30,839 nt of DNA from JBBQUP01 sp038212305 (GTDB taxonomy: Bacteria; Bacteroidota; Bacteroidia; Bacteroidales; Marinilabiliaceae): NCBI GenBank assembly GCA_038212305.1, contig JBBQUP010000032.1, positions 1 to 30,839 on the forward strand, in the 5' to 3' direction. The translations under genes were made by a program, and so were the position numbers. The notes under the pieces are model-generated. The model saw nothing but the letters and a program-made list of their open reading frames with translations. It did no database searches and was not told the DNA's origin. Shown in pieces: positions 1-8,968 of this stretch (position 1 is the stretch's first letter; every line of letters starts with the position of its first letter).

Positions 1-19
1 TAGTGCGAGTTGAATCTTC

Positions 20-304
20 TTACTTTTTGTCTTGATACAAAAAGTAACAAAAAATCAAGATGAAACGATGCTACTACCCTCATGGCCTTCTCCTGCTCGC
101 CGTTTCATCATAGCCAACGCGCTTTCGCTACGCGAGGGGGGTTGTCTAAAACAGTACAATCCAAACATCCTAATCATGCTGAACGCTGCGAAGCATAAAA
201 ACAAAAAATTCCTTATCGGCGGAGTGCTGTTTAAGTGAAGTGCTGCGGAACGAGTTCAGTCCGTCAAGCCTTTTTTGGTTACTTTTTTGAGCGCAGAAAA
301 GTAA
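20..304. repeat. Non-coding element with matching inverted ends, each end itself a hairpin
   Basis: The left end (20-47) is a perfect 11-bp hairpin, TTACTTTTTGT / ACAAAAAGTAA with a 6-nt loop, followed by CAAAAAA.CAAG. The right end (about 265-304), read on the minus strand, gives a near copy: TTACTTTTCTG, a short loop, AAAAAGTAACCAAAAAA, then GGCTTG. The two ends therefore look like terminal inverted repeats of about 40 bp bounding roughly 285 bp. The interior is richer in GC than the flanks and has no convincing gene; a 68-residue frame at 32-238 resembles no protein I recognise. A small non-autonomous mobile element or a dispersed intergenic repeat fits best, but copy number cannot be judged from one window. 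Confidence 0.5.
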
Positions 305-345
305 TGAAGAGATAACTTACCATACAACTCACCATTATTAAGAGC

Positions 346-380
346 AATAAAAAGGGCGTCCATTTCTAGACGCCCTTTCT
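346..380 (-). terminator. Rho-independent terminator of nifJ
   Basis: Inverted repeat AAAGGGCGTC (351-360) and GACGCCCTTT (369-378) with an 8-nt loop. Read on the minus strand it is followed by TTTTTATTG, and it lies about 25 bp after the nifJ stop. Confidence 0.85.
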
Positions 381-402
381 TGTATTTATTAGCTTACTAG
401 CC

Positions 403-3400
403 TTACTCAACAATAGAATAAGTCAATTCGGCAAAACGTTTGTAAGCACTGTAACGCCATTTAGCATTTTCTTCAGCAGCTTTAAACAACTCTTTAGCCT
501 CAGCAGGAAAAGCTTTTTGAAGTGCAGTATATCGTACTTCACCTTTCAAGAAGTCCTGAAACTTACTCCAATCTGGCGCTTTCGAATCCATTTGGAATGG
601 ATTTTTTCCTTCAGCTTCCATCATTGGATTGTAACGATACAAATGCCAATAACCGCACTCAACGGCTAACTTGGACTCTTCCTGAGTTGCTCCCATGCCA
701 TTCTTTAATCCATGATTGATACATGGTGCATAAGCGATAATTAATGATGGTCCAGGATAAGCTTCTGCCTCTTTTAAAGCTTTAAAATATTGAGTTTGAT
801 TCGATCCCATCGCAACTTGTGCAACATAAACATAACCGTAAGTAGTGGCCATTAAACCAAGATCTTTTTTACGAATACGCTTACCTGCGGCAGCAAATTT
901 AGCAACAGCTCCAATAGGTGTTGATTTAGAAGCCTGTCCTCCAGTATTTGAATACACTTCGGTATCCATTACCAAAATATTAACATCTTTACCCGAAGCA
1001 ATTACATGATCTAATCCTCCGTATCCAATATCATATGCCCATCCATCACCACCAAAAATCCAAACCGATTTTTTAGCAAAACTATCTTTCAATGCTAATA
1101 ATTCTTTTGCACAAGCATGTGATTCTTTTTCAAGTGCTGCAATTAATTCCTTAGAAACAGCCATTGTGGTTGATCCATCTTGCTTGTTGGCAAGCCAGCT
1201 CTCGAAAGCAACTTTAGTAGCAGCATTCACCGAACCCATATTCTCATTAATTAAACGCTCAACTCGGGCACGCATTTTTTCAGAAGCGGTAGCCATGCCT
1301 AATCCAAACTCGGCATTGTCCTCAAACAATGAGTTAGCCCAAGCAGGTCCACGTCCATCTTTACCTGCACAATAAGATGATGCTGGTGAAGATCCTCCGT
1401 AAATAGAAGAACATCCTGTGGCATTCGCAATCATCATACGATCGCCATATAACTGGGTGATTAACTTGATGTATGGAGTTTCGCCACAACCAGCACATGC
1501 ACCAGAGAACTCGAATAATGGTTGAGCAAACTGTGATGATTTAACATTCAAATCTTTTGCAGTAATGGTATCTTTAATGGTTACAGTCGATGCCATATAT
1601 TCCCAACGATCAACTTGATCCATTTGGCTTTCTAATGGTTTCATGACAAGCGCTTTGGTTTTCGAAGGACAAACATCAGCACAGTTACCACAACCGGTAC
1701 AATCTAAAACGCTTACTTGAATACGATATTGAAGATCTTCGTATCCTTTACCGTTTGTTTTTTTAGTCACCGTGTTTGCAGGTGATCCAGCCAATTCTTT
1801 TGCATCCAATAAAAATGGTCGGATAGCAGCGTGAGGACATACATACGAACATTGATTACACTGAATACAATTATCGGACTGCCATTCAGGTACATTTACT
1901 GCAATACCACGTTTTTCGTAAGCGGTTGTTCCAGCAGGTAAAGTTCCATCTTCGCGTCCTTTAAAAATACTAACAGGAAGATCATCACCTAAAAGGTTAT
2001 TGACTGGAAAAACAAAATCTTTGATAAACTGTGGTACTTTTCTGGTTAGAACATCCTCATCAGCACCTAACTTAGACCATGCAGCAGGAACTTCAATTTT
2101 GGTTAATTCACCTCCACGATCAACAGCTGCATAGTTCATGGTAACAACATCTTCACCTTTACGACCAAACGTTTTCTTAATCGCAGTTTTCATTGCAGCA
2201 ACTGCAGTATCGTAAGGAATTACCTCCGAAATCTTAAAGAATGATGCTTGCATAATGGTGTTGGTGCGGTTACCCAAACCAATCTCTTCAGCAATGGCTG
2301 TTGCATTAATTGTATAGAAACTAATTTGCTTATCGGCTAAGTATTTTTTCACACTATTAGGCAAGCGTTTTGCAGTCTCTTGCGCATCCCACGAACAGTT
2401 TAAAAGGAAAGTACCTCCTTGTTTTAAACCACGTAACATATCGTACTTACCTAAATACGATGGCACATGACAAGCCACAAAGTCGGGCGTTACAACCAAA
2501 TAAGGTGAGCGAATAATGTTGTCTCCAAAACGAAGGTGAGAAACAGTTATACCACCTGATTTTTTTGAATCGTAAGCAAAATAAGCTTGTGCATATTTAT
2601 TGGTATTATCACCAATAATTTTAATCGAGTTTTTATTTGCTCCAACCGTTCCATCAGAACCTAATCCATAAAATTTACCTTGGAATGTTCCTTTAGAAGC
2701 TAAACTAATTTCGGGTAACAATGGTAACGATGTAAAAGTAACATCATCAACAATACCAACTGTGAACTGATTTTTAGGCTCAGCCATTTTAAGGTTGTCA
2801 TAAACCGAAATAATCATCGAAGGAGTCGTATCTTTCGATGAAAGACCATAACGTCCACCAACAATAATGGGAGCATTTACTTTACCGTAAAACAAATCAC
2901 GAATATCTAAATACAAAGGCTCGCCGTTAGCACCTGGTTCTTTGGTGCGATCTAACACAGCGATGCGCTTGACTGTTTTTGGGAATGCTTCGAAGAAGTA
3001 TTTTGCCGAGAAAGGACGATACAAGTGAACAGCTATTAAACCTACTTTTTCACCTGCAGCCAACTTATAATCAACAACTTCTTTAATGGTATCAGTGATT
3101 GAACCCATTGCTACTAAAATGTTTTCAGCATCAGGAGCACCATAATAATCGAATGGACGATATTTACGACCTGTTATTTTGCTGATTTCATTCATGTAAT
3201 CAGAAACGATGTCAGGTACAGCATTGTAAAACGAGTTGGCTGCTTCACGCCCTTGGAAATAGATATCTGGATTCTGTGCAGTTCCACGAGTAACAGGATG
3301 TGCAGGATTTAAAGCATTGTCGCGGAATTGTTTAAGCGCTTTTTGATCTACTAAACCAACAATATCGGTTTGATCCATCAATTCAACTTTTTGAATCTCA

Positions 3401-3939
3401 TGCGAAGTGCGAAATCCATCGAAAAAATGCATGAAAGGAACGCGAGATTTAATGGCAGCTAAGTGAGCGATACCAGCTAAATCCATAACCTCCTGAACAC
3501 TTCCTGTTGCTAGCATTGCAAATCCAGCTTGACGACATGACATAACATCACTGTGATCACCAAAAATAGAGAGTGCATGAGCAGCTAAACTACGAGCACT
3601 TACGTGAAATACGCCTGGAAGTAACTCACCAGCAATTTTATACATATTTGGAATCATCAACAATAAACCTTGCGATGCGGTAAATGTTGTTGATAAAGCT
3701 CCAGCCTGCAATGAGCCATGCAAAGCACCAGCAGCACCAGCTTCTGATTGCATCTCTTCTAATTGAACAGTTTCACCGAACATATTTTTGCGGCCAGCAG
3801 CAGCCCACTCATCAACATTTTCAGCCATGTTAGATGAAGGTGTAATGGGATATATTGCGGCAACTTCGCTGAACATATAAGCGACGTGAGCTGCGGCATA
3901 ATTTCCATCACAGGTAACAAACTTTTTTTCTTTTGCCAT
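403..3939 (-). CDS. nifJ: Pyruvate:ferredoxin (flavodoxin) oxidoreductase
   Basis: Single-chain PFOR of 1178 residues, the usual length for this homodimeric family. It oxidises pyruvate with CoA to acetyl-CoA and CO2 and passes electrons to ferredoxin or flavodoxin in the cytoplasm. The N-terminal half carries the pyruvate-binding and CoA-contact domains. Near residue 690 a ferredoxin-like insert has two [4Fe-4S] motifs, CIQCNQCSYVCP and CTGCGNCADVCP. The C-terminal thiamine-pyrophosphate domain begins with GACAGCGETPY and contains ATGCSSIYGGSSP and GGDGWAYDIGYGG. The start is well supported: ATG follows an AGGAGA Shine-Dalgarno sequence seven bases upstream. It is monocistronic, with its own terminator downstream. 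Its presence indicates fermentative or anaerobic pyruvate metabolism. Confidence 0.97.
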   Translation of the reverse strand: MAKEKKFVTCDGNYAAAHVAYMFSEVAAIYPITPSSNMAENVDEWAAAGRKNMFGETVQLEEMQSEAGAAGALHGSLQAGALSTTFTASQGLLLMIPNMYKIAGELLPGVFHVSARSLAAHALSIFGDHSDVMSCRQAGFAMLATGSVQEVMDLAGIAHLAAIKSRVPFMHFFDGFRTSHEIQKVELMDQTDIVGLVDQKALKQFRDNALNPAHPVTRGTAQNPDIYFQGREAANSFYNAVPDIVSDYMNEISKITGRKYRPFDYYGAPDAENILVAMGSITDTIKEVVDYKLAAGEKVGLIAVHLYRPFSAKYFFEAFPKTVKRIAVLDRTKEPGANGEPLYLDIRDLFYGKVNAPIIVGGRYGLSSKDTTPSMIISVYDNLKMAEPKNQFTVGIVDDVTFTSLPLLPEISLASKGTFQGKFYGLGSDGTVGANKNSIKIIGDNTNKYAQAYFAYDSKKSGGITVSHLRFGDNIIRSPYLVVTPDFVACHVPSYLGKYDMLRGLKQGGTFLLNCSWDAQETAKRLPNSVKKYLADKQISFYTINATAIAEEIGLGNRTNTIMQASFFKISEVIPYDTAVAAMKTAIKKTFGRKGEDVVTMNYAAVDRGGELTKIEVPAAWSKLGADEDVLTRKVPQFIKDFVFPVNNLLGDDLPVSIFKGREDGTLPAGTTAYEKRGIAVNVPEWQSDNCIQCNQCSYVCPHAAIRPFLLDAKELAGSPANTVTKKTNGKGYEDLQYRIQVSVLDCTGCGNCADVCPSKTKALVMKPLESQMDQVDRWEYMASTVTIKDTITAKDLNVKSSQFAQPLFEFSGACAGCGETPYIKLITQLYGDRMMIANATGCSSIYGGSSPASSYCAGKDGRGPAWANSLFEDNAEFGLGMATASEKMRARVERLINENMGSVNAATKVAFESWLANKQDGSTTMAVSKELIAALEKESHACAKELLALKDSFAKKSVWIFGGDGWAYDIGYGGLDHVIASGKDVNILVMDTEVYSNTGGQASKSTPIGAVAKFAAAGKRIRKKDLGLMATTYGYVYVAQVAMGSNQTQYFKALKEAEAYPGPSLIIAYAPCINHGLKNGMGATQEESKLAVECGYWHLYRYNPMMEAEGKNPFQMDSKAPDWSKFQDFLKGEVRYTALQKAFPAEAKELFKAAEENAKWRYSAYKRFAELTYSIVE

Positions 3940-3945
3940 TGTTTA

Positions 3946-3951
3946 TCTCCT
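3946..3951 (-). promoter_or_regulatory. Shine-Dalgarno sequence of nifJ
   Basis: AGGAGA on the minus strand, six to seven bases before the nifJ ATG. Worth noting because most genes in this window start without one, as is usual in Bacteroidota. Confidence 0.7.
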
Positions 3952-4013
3952 AAGTGTTTATAATTGGAATTAACTATATTTTTTTACCGAAATTACAAAT
4001 CCTTTATTGCTTG

Positions 4014-5183
4014 TCAAAACAAAAATCCAAAGAGCCATAATGGAATTTCATGCTTCTCACCTATTTCTATCATATCGCAAGCACAATATTCATTATGTCC
4101 TAAATTTTTAATCTTTTTATTGACATAAAACAAATAGTTTCCATCCACTAAAAAATCGCAGTTCTTGGATGCTAATAATTTATGCTGATACCCTAATTGA
4201 TTATAAAAAAAGGTTTTATGAACCCCTGCCATATCAACATCATTTTGAGACACCGCAAATACCAAGTTTGGATTTTGCATAAATACCGCTTGTGGCTTCT
4301 TAACTATTTCTTCTTCGCTATCATAAAGCAAGTGAATTAATCGAGCTTGTTTTAAATAAATCAGATAATTCATTATCGTAGCCCGCGAAGTCTCCACATC
4401 GTTACTTAGCTTACTTACATTTGGCTGAAAAGGTGCCGACAATCCAACTAAATAAAGCAATTTACGAAGCTTAGGCAAGTACTTAAGTTCTATTTGTTTT
4501 AAATAACTAATATCTATTTCTAAGGTAAGGTTAATATTTTTAAGTAGGTTTTCGAGATAATTGTGATCTTCAAGTAAAAATGGATAATATCCATGATGAA
4601 GGTAATCGTTAAAATAAGCCAAAGGCTTTACTTGATCAACTATTTCGCGACAAATTTCTTCATGTTTAGTTAGGATATCTTGAAGCGAAAAACTACTAAA
4701 TGAAGTACCTGCTTTAAGATTTAAGTATTCACGGAACGAAAATCCTTCAAGCGAATACGACTTAACTTTACCAAACAATTCGGGATTCTCCTCTTGCAAA
4801 CGCATAACCGATGATCCACTGAAAACAACATGTAAATCAGTGAAATTATCGTATATATAACGCAGTTCGGTTGACCAATTATCATATTTATAAACTTGAT
4901 CTAAAATGAGCGTTTGCCCTCCCGTTTTTCTAAATTCATCGGCAAACGAAATAATTGTTCGATCCGAAAAATAAAGATTATTCAAATTAACGTACAAGCA
5001 GGCCTTATCGCTTCCATATGCTCGCTTGGCATAATCAAGCAAAAAATTGGTTTTCCCAATTCCTCTTGCACCTTTAATTCCAATTAAACGATCATCCCAA
5101 TTGATCTCGCCAATTAAATCTCTTCGTACTGGAGTATCAAGATGATCTATTAAATATCGATGTGTTTTTATAAAAGGCTGCAT
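4014..5183 (-). CDS. ATP-binding protein, AAA_14 / DUF4143-type ATPase
   Basis: A 389-residue protein of the family usually annotated as 'ATP-binding protein'. The N-terminal AAA domain has a Walker A motif GARGIGKT at residues 38-45 and a Walker B strand TLILDQV near 91-97, in which Gln replaces the usual catalytic Glu after Asp. A sensor-like strand VVFSGSS follows near residue 135. The C-terminal half matches the general plan of DUF4143: a helical linker, a winged-helix-like stretch (KLSNDVETSRATIMNYLIYLKQARLI), then a nuclease-like alpha/beta tail ending near DFLVDGNYLFYVNKK. The biological role of this family is unclear, and stand-alone copies are common in Bacteroidota. It appears monocistronic. 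Family assignment is fairly secure; function is unknown. Confidence 0.8.
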   Translation of the reverse strand: MQPFIKTHRYLIDHLDTPVRRDLIGEINWDDRLIGIKGARGIGKTNFLLDYAKRAYGSDKACLYVNLNNLYFSDRTIISFADEFRKTGGQTLILDQVYKYDNWSTELRYIYDNFTDLHVVFSGSSVMRLQEENPELFGKVKSYSLEGFSFREYLNLKAGTSFSSFSLQDILTKHEEICREIVDQVKPLAYFNDYLHHGYYPFLLEDHNYLENLLKNINLTLEIDISYLKQIELKYLPKLRKLLYLVGLSAPFQPNVSKLSNDVETSRATIMNYLIYLKQARLIHLLYDSEEEIVKKPQAVFMQNPNLVFAVSQNDVDMAGVHKTFFYNQLGYQHKLLASKNCDFLVDGNYLFYVNKKIKNLGHNEYCACDMIEIGEKHEIPLWLFGFLF

Positions 5184-5205
5184 TCAATAAAACAGTTTTG
5201 CAACA

Positions 5206-5213
5206 CAAAGATA
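5206..5213 (-). promoter_or_regulatory. Candidate -7 box of the AAA_14 ATPase gene
   Basis: The minus strand reads TATCTTTG, a full match to the Bacteroidota TAnnTTTG motif, 22 bases before the ATG. No TTTG is seen at the expected -33 position; an inverted repeat (5222-5261) occupies that spot instead. Confidence 0.45.
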
Positions 5214-5221
5214 AAAACGAA

Positions 5222-5261
5222 AATGAGTATTTTGCCATTTAGAGATTGCAAAATACTCATT
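5222..5261. promoter_or_regulatory. Perfect 14-bp inverted repeat upstream of the AAA_14 ATPase gene
   Basis: AATGAGTATTTTGC (5222-5235) and GCAAAATACTCATT (5248-5261) are separated by 12 bases. It lies just upstream of the candidate -7 box, where the -33 element would be, so an operator is one reading. There is no T-tract adjoining it on either strand, which argues against a terminator. Confidence 0.5.
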
Positions 5262-5419
5262 AAGATGCAATTTATAATTGATAAAAATAACATAGAGTTA
5301 GGGGTTAGGGTTTAAAGTTGAAATGTTTATGCTTGAGAAGTATGAGGTTTAGAGGTGAGTTGTTTAGACGTTGAAAGCGCAGGTGTGACACATCCGCATA
5401 TACCACACAATAAAATTGG

Positions 5420-5452
5420 ATAAAAAAAAGGACCAGCTTTTAAACTGATCCC
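5420..5452 (-). terminator. Rho-independent terminator of rho
   Basis: On the minus strand GGATCAG (5451-5445) pairs with CTGGTCC (5436-5430), with one G-U pair, followed by eight T residues (5429-5422). It lies about 30 bp after the rho stop codon. Confidence 0.8.
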
Positions 5453-5479
5453 TCTATATATAATAAATTAAAAATTCAA

Positions 5480-7318
5480 TTATCCATCATTCATCGAAAT
5501 CAGGAACTCTTGGTTTGAAACTGTCTTATTCATGCGATCTGATAAAAACTCCATGGCCTCAACCGGATTCATATCAGAAAGATAGTTTCTTAATATCCAT
5601 ATACGGTTCATCGCTTCAGGGTCTAATAATAAATCTTCGCGACGAGTACTTGATAAGTTAACATCAACAGCAGGATAAATGCGCTTGTTAGCCAAACGAC
5701 GATCCAACTGAAGTTCCATATTACCAGTCCCTTTAAACTCTTCGAAAATAACTTCATCCATTTTCGATCCAGTATCAGTTAATGCGGTAGCCAAAATGGT
5801 TAACGATCCACCGTTTTCGATATTACGGGCAGCACCAAAAAAGCGCTTAGGTTTATGAAGTGCGTTGGCATCAACACCACCCGACAATACCTTGCCTGAA
5901 GCTGGACTAACGGTATTATAAGCACGCGCTAAACGAGTTATTGAATCCAGTAAAACCACTACATCGTGACCACATTCAACCAATCGCTTGGCTTTCTCAA
6001 GTACGATGTTAGCCACTTTTACATGTCGTTCAGCTGGTTCATCAAAAGTTGATGAAATAACCTCAGCATTTACGCTACGAGCCATATCGGTCACCTCTTC
6101 TGGTCGTTCATCGATTAATAAAATAATCATATAAACTTCAGGATGATTTAAGGCAATGGCATTGGCAATCTCTTTTAACAATACGGTTTTACCCGTTTTT
6201 GGCTGAGCAACAATTAAACCTCGCTGTCCTTTACCAATAGGTGCAAACATATCAACAACACGGCATGATATACTAGCTCTGCGACCTCCAACAATATTGA
6301 ATTTCTCAGTAGGGAAAATAGGCGTTAAATGATCAAACGGCACACGATCACGCACATAATCAGGTGTTCGTCCATTGATTTGCTCAACTTTAATAAGTGG
6401 GAAATATTTCTCCCCCTCCTTAGGTGGTCGAATAGTTCCTAAAACAGTATCTCCAGTTTTTAAACCAAACAGCTTAATCTGCGATTGAGACACATAAATA
6501 TCATCCGGAGAATTTAAGTAATTGTAATCCGATGAACGTAAAAAACCATAACCATCAGGCATAATTTCTAAAACACCAAAGGCAGATACTATTCCTTCGA
6601 ACTCGTATGTTTTATCTTCTTTTCGATCGTTTTTACGATGTGGATTCTCACGGTTACGATCTTGATTTTGCGACCAACTTTTTTTCTGAGATCCTTCTTC
6701 TGATGATCGAGGCGTAATAATTTTCGTTTCCGTTGTATTATCATCTTGTGAATCAACAGCTATTGTTGTCACAACCACCTTCTCAGTCTCATCATCGCTA
6801 AATGGATCATCGTTGGGAATATCATCCACTTTTTCAACCACAACTTTACGTTTTGTTTGAATAGTTATTTGCTTTTTCTTTTCCGGAACGTTCGCAGACT
6901 CATCATTTGAAGCAATTTTGGTAGTTATAACAGTCGTTGGAGTATTAACCACTACAGGAGCAATAACGGGCTCTTCAACCTCAGTTTTTTGGATACTGAT
7001 AACTGGCTTAACGCTCGTTTTTGCTTCATCTTTATCTGCCGAAATTATTTCATCTAATTCAGCGGCAGCAGAGAAAATAGCATCAGCAGCCCTATTCTGT
7101 TTAACAGGCTTATTGGCTTTAATAGGCTTTTTACCTTGTATACGCTCTGGTTTTTTATCTGATTCTTTTTTCTGGGAAGCCTTAATTGCTTGCTCGTCAA
7201 GAATTTTGTAGATCAACTCTTGTTTTTTGTATGAATCAACCCGTTTAATATCCAAATTTTTGGCTATTTCCTTTAAATCGGGTAACAGCTTTTCATTAAG
7301 CTCTAAAATGTCGTACAT
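5480..7318 (-). CDS. rho: Transcription termination factor Rho with long disordered insertion
   Basis: Hexameric RNA-dependent ATPase that ends transcription. At 612 residues it is about 190 longer than E. coli Rho. Residues 1-44 form the Rho_N helical domain. Residues 45-238 are a low-complexity stretch rich in Lys, Glu, Asp, Thr and Val, ending in an Arg/Asn/Lys-rich segment. The RNA-binding cold-shock-like domain follows (about 239-330), with DGYGFLR at 255-261. The ATPase core has Walker A QPKTGKT (372-378), Walker B VVVLLDS, and the central-channel and arginine-finger region around GSKMDEVIFEEFKGTGN and LDRRLANKR. All catalytic elements look intact. It is divergent from rpoD, with a full promoter about 115 bp upstream, which gives a leader of roughly 108 nt. 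Confidence 0.97.
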   Translation of the reverse strand: MYDILELNEKLLPDLKEIAKNLDIKRVDSYKKQELIYKILDEQAIKASQKKESDKKPERIQGKKPIKANKPVKQNRAADAIFSAAAELDEIISADKDEAKTSVKPVISIQKTEVEEPVIAPVVVNTPTTVITTKIASNDESANVPEKKKQITIQTKRKVVVEKVDDIPNDDPFSDDETEKVVVTTIAVDSQDDNTTETKIITPRSSEEGSQKKSWSQNQDRNRENPHRKNDRKEDKTYEFEGIVSAFGVLEIMPDGYGFLRSSDYNYLNSPDDIYVSQSQIKLFGLKTGDTVLGTIRPPKEGEKYFPLIKVEQINGRTPDYVRDRVPFDHLTPIFPTEKFNIVGGRRASISCRVVDMFAPIGKGQRGLIVAQPKTGKTVLLKEIANAIALNHPEVYMIILLIDERPEEVTDMARSVNAEVISSTFDEPAERHVKVANIVLEKAKRLVECGHDVVVLLDSITRLARAYNTVSPASGKVLSGGVDANALHKPKRFFGAARNIENGGSLTILATALTDTGSKMDEVIFEEFKGTGNMELQLDRRLANKRIYPAVDVNLSSTRREDLLLDPEAMNRIWILRNYLSDMNPVEAMEFLSDRMNKTVSNQEFLISMNDG

Positions 7319-7825
7319 GTTTTTAATAAAAATGAAGGAAGAAATAAATTAGATAGTTTTTTGACAAAATTCGGAAGTTTAAGATGCTTCTCGGAAGTGA
7401 TTACTTTAGAATTATCCAATCGAATTTCAATGCAAACTTATATATAATGTCATTACAATCAAAACATTTTAGTACTTTTCCATACAATCTTACGTTTTTA
7501 ATCTACTAAACATCAAATATTTCAATTTAATAGATCATTAGATTTTTAGATAATATACATTAGACTTATTCGTAACGTGCTATATATCAATTATTTATAT
7601 ATTTCGAGGCTAAAGTATTAATCGTATGATAATCAGTGATTAACAAAAAACTTGACGAAGTATTGTCAATTACTAAGATTTTTAAATATCAATTTATACT
7701 CATAATTAAATTATTGTATTTTGATGAATTTAGCAATTAATTGTTTTGGAATTGCCAAAATTTAATGCAATTTTAAACTATAAACGAATTTATTTGTTCT
7801 GATTACCTAAATCTATCAACCACTT
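7319..7825. other. Divergent rho/rpoD intergenic region (507 bp)
   Basis: Very AT-rich and without a convincing gene. It holds the rho promoter (7433-7463) and the rho leader, in which CGGAAGT occurs twice (about 7371 and 7392). No clear TAnnTTTG box was found for rpoD on the plus strand. Confidence 0.6.
7433..7463 (-). promoter_or_regulatory. Promoter of rho, Bacteroidota type
   Basis: On the minus strand TTTG (7463-7460) is followed after 19 bases by TAAGTTTG (7440-7433). Both boxes match the Bacteroidota -33 TTTG and -7 TAnnTTTG consensus with normal spacing. Transcription should start near 7426. Confidence 0.7.
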
Positions 7826-8692
7826 ATGCGTCAATTAAAAATTTCGAAACAAGTAACCAATAGAGAAACTCCTTCGCTCGACAAGTATTTGCACGAGATA
7901 GGTAAGATGAAGCTCATTACAACCGAAGAGGAAGTTCAACTCGCTCGTTTAATACGCCAGGGGGATCAACGAGCTTTAGAACAAATGGTTAATGCTAATT
8001 TACGCTTTGTAGTTTCCGTTTCAAAACAGTATCAAAATCAAGGATTAACGCTACCTGATTTAATTAACGAAGGTAATTTGGGCCTGATTAAAGCAGCTCA
8101 ACGATTTGATGAAACCCGAGGTTTTAAATTTATTTCATATGCAGTATGGTGGATACGGCAATCAATACTTCAAGCCTTAGCAGAACAAGCGCGAATAGTT
8201 CGTTTACCTTTGAATAAAATAGGATCTATTAACAAAGTTAATACTACGTTTGCACGTCTTGAGCAAGAATTTCAGCGCGAACCTACTCCTGAAGAAATAG
8301 CAGATATTTTACAGGTAGCTCCTCGCGAAGTTAAAGATGCGTTAAAAGTTTCGGGAAGGCATATTTCGATGGATGCCCCTCTGAAAAAAGATGAGGAGAA
8401 TACACTTTATGATGTATTGCTTGAGAAGGATACTGAAAGCCCCGATACTCATTTATTAGACGAATCGTTAAAAAAAGAGATTGATCGATCGCTGGGAACA
8501 CTTTCGGAACGCGAAGCTGACATTATTAGATTATACTACGGATTAAGTGGTGAGCCTCCCTATTCGCTTGAAGAGATTGGCAAATTGTTTAATTTAACTC
8601 GAGAACGTGTTCGCCAAATAAAAGAAAAAGCAATTAAACGGTTAAAACACACTTATAGAAGTAAAATTCTAAAATCCTATTTGGGACAGTAG
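7826..8692 (+). CDS. rpoD: Primary RNA polymerase sigma factor, RpoD/SigA type
   Basis: A 288-residue sigma-70 protein, the usual length of the Bacteroidota housekeeping sigma factor, which lacks region 1.1. Region 1.2 is near residues 15-50 (SLDKYLHEIGKMKLITTEEE). Region 2 follows, with NLRFVVSVSKQYQNQGL, DLINEGNLGLIKAAQRFD and the promoter-melting and -10 recognition stretch FKFISYAVWWIRQSI. Region 3 is near 135-205. Region 4 has the helix-turn-helix SLEEIGKLFNLTRERVRQIKEKA. In this phylum the factor reads TTTG / TAnnTTTG promoters, which agrees with the boxes seen in this window. It is transcribed away from rho. No operon partner follows closely. Confidence 0.96.
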   Translation: MRQLKISKQVTNRETPSLDKYLHEIGKMKLITTEEEVQLARLIRQGDQRALEQMVNANLRFVVSVSKQYQNQGLTLPDLINEGNLGLIKAAQRFDETRGFKFISYAVWWIRQSILQALAEQARIVRLPLNKIGSINKVNTTFARLEQEFQREPTPEEIADILQVAPREVKDALKVSGRHISMDAPLKKDEENTLYDVLLEKDTESPDTHLLDESLKKEIDRSLGTLSEREADIIRLYYGLSGEPPYSLEEIGKLFNLTRERVRQIKEKAIKRLKHTYRSKILKSYLGQ

Positions 8693-8941
8693 TGGCAAGA
8701 CAAGAGTTTGTTGATTGGGAGTTTAGTGTTCGTGGGGGTTTAGTGGCTTAGAAGATTAAAAGTAATCATCCAATCTATTTAGACTTATTCATTTGCTCTT
8801 ATCCCCAAAAGACATTGAGTGCCGTTATCAAATAACTCGACCTATTCGAATAACACCTTTATTTTACACAACCCCAGATTGTGCATAGAAACTATTGCGG
8901 CTATTAAAGGATAAGAATTCGCAAATAAATAATCAATTTGC

Positions 8942-8949
8942 TAGTTTTG
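8942..8949 (+). promoter_or_regulatory. Candidate -7 box of rpe
   Basis: TAGTTTTG matches TAnnTTTG exactly and lies 19 bases before the rpe ATG. The -33 box is not clear. Confidence 0.5.
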
Positions 8950-8968
8950 CGATACTAAATTTTAAACT

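Noticed and set aside
32..238. A 68-residue open frame inside the left-end repeat
   Set aside because: No recognisable protein features, no promoter, and it lies wholly within the repeat-like element.
6918..7211. A 97-residue hydrophobic frame opposite rho
   Set aside because: It is the antisense of the Val/Thr-rich and Lys-rich insertion in Rho; hydrophobicity is a by-product of that codon use.
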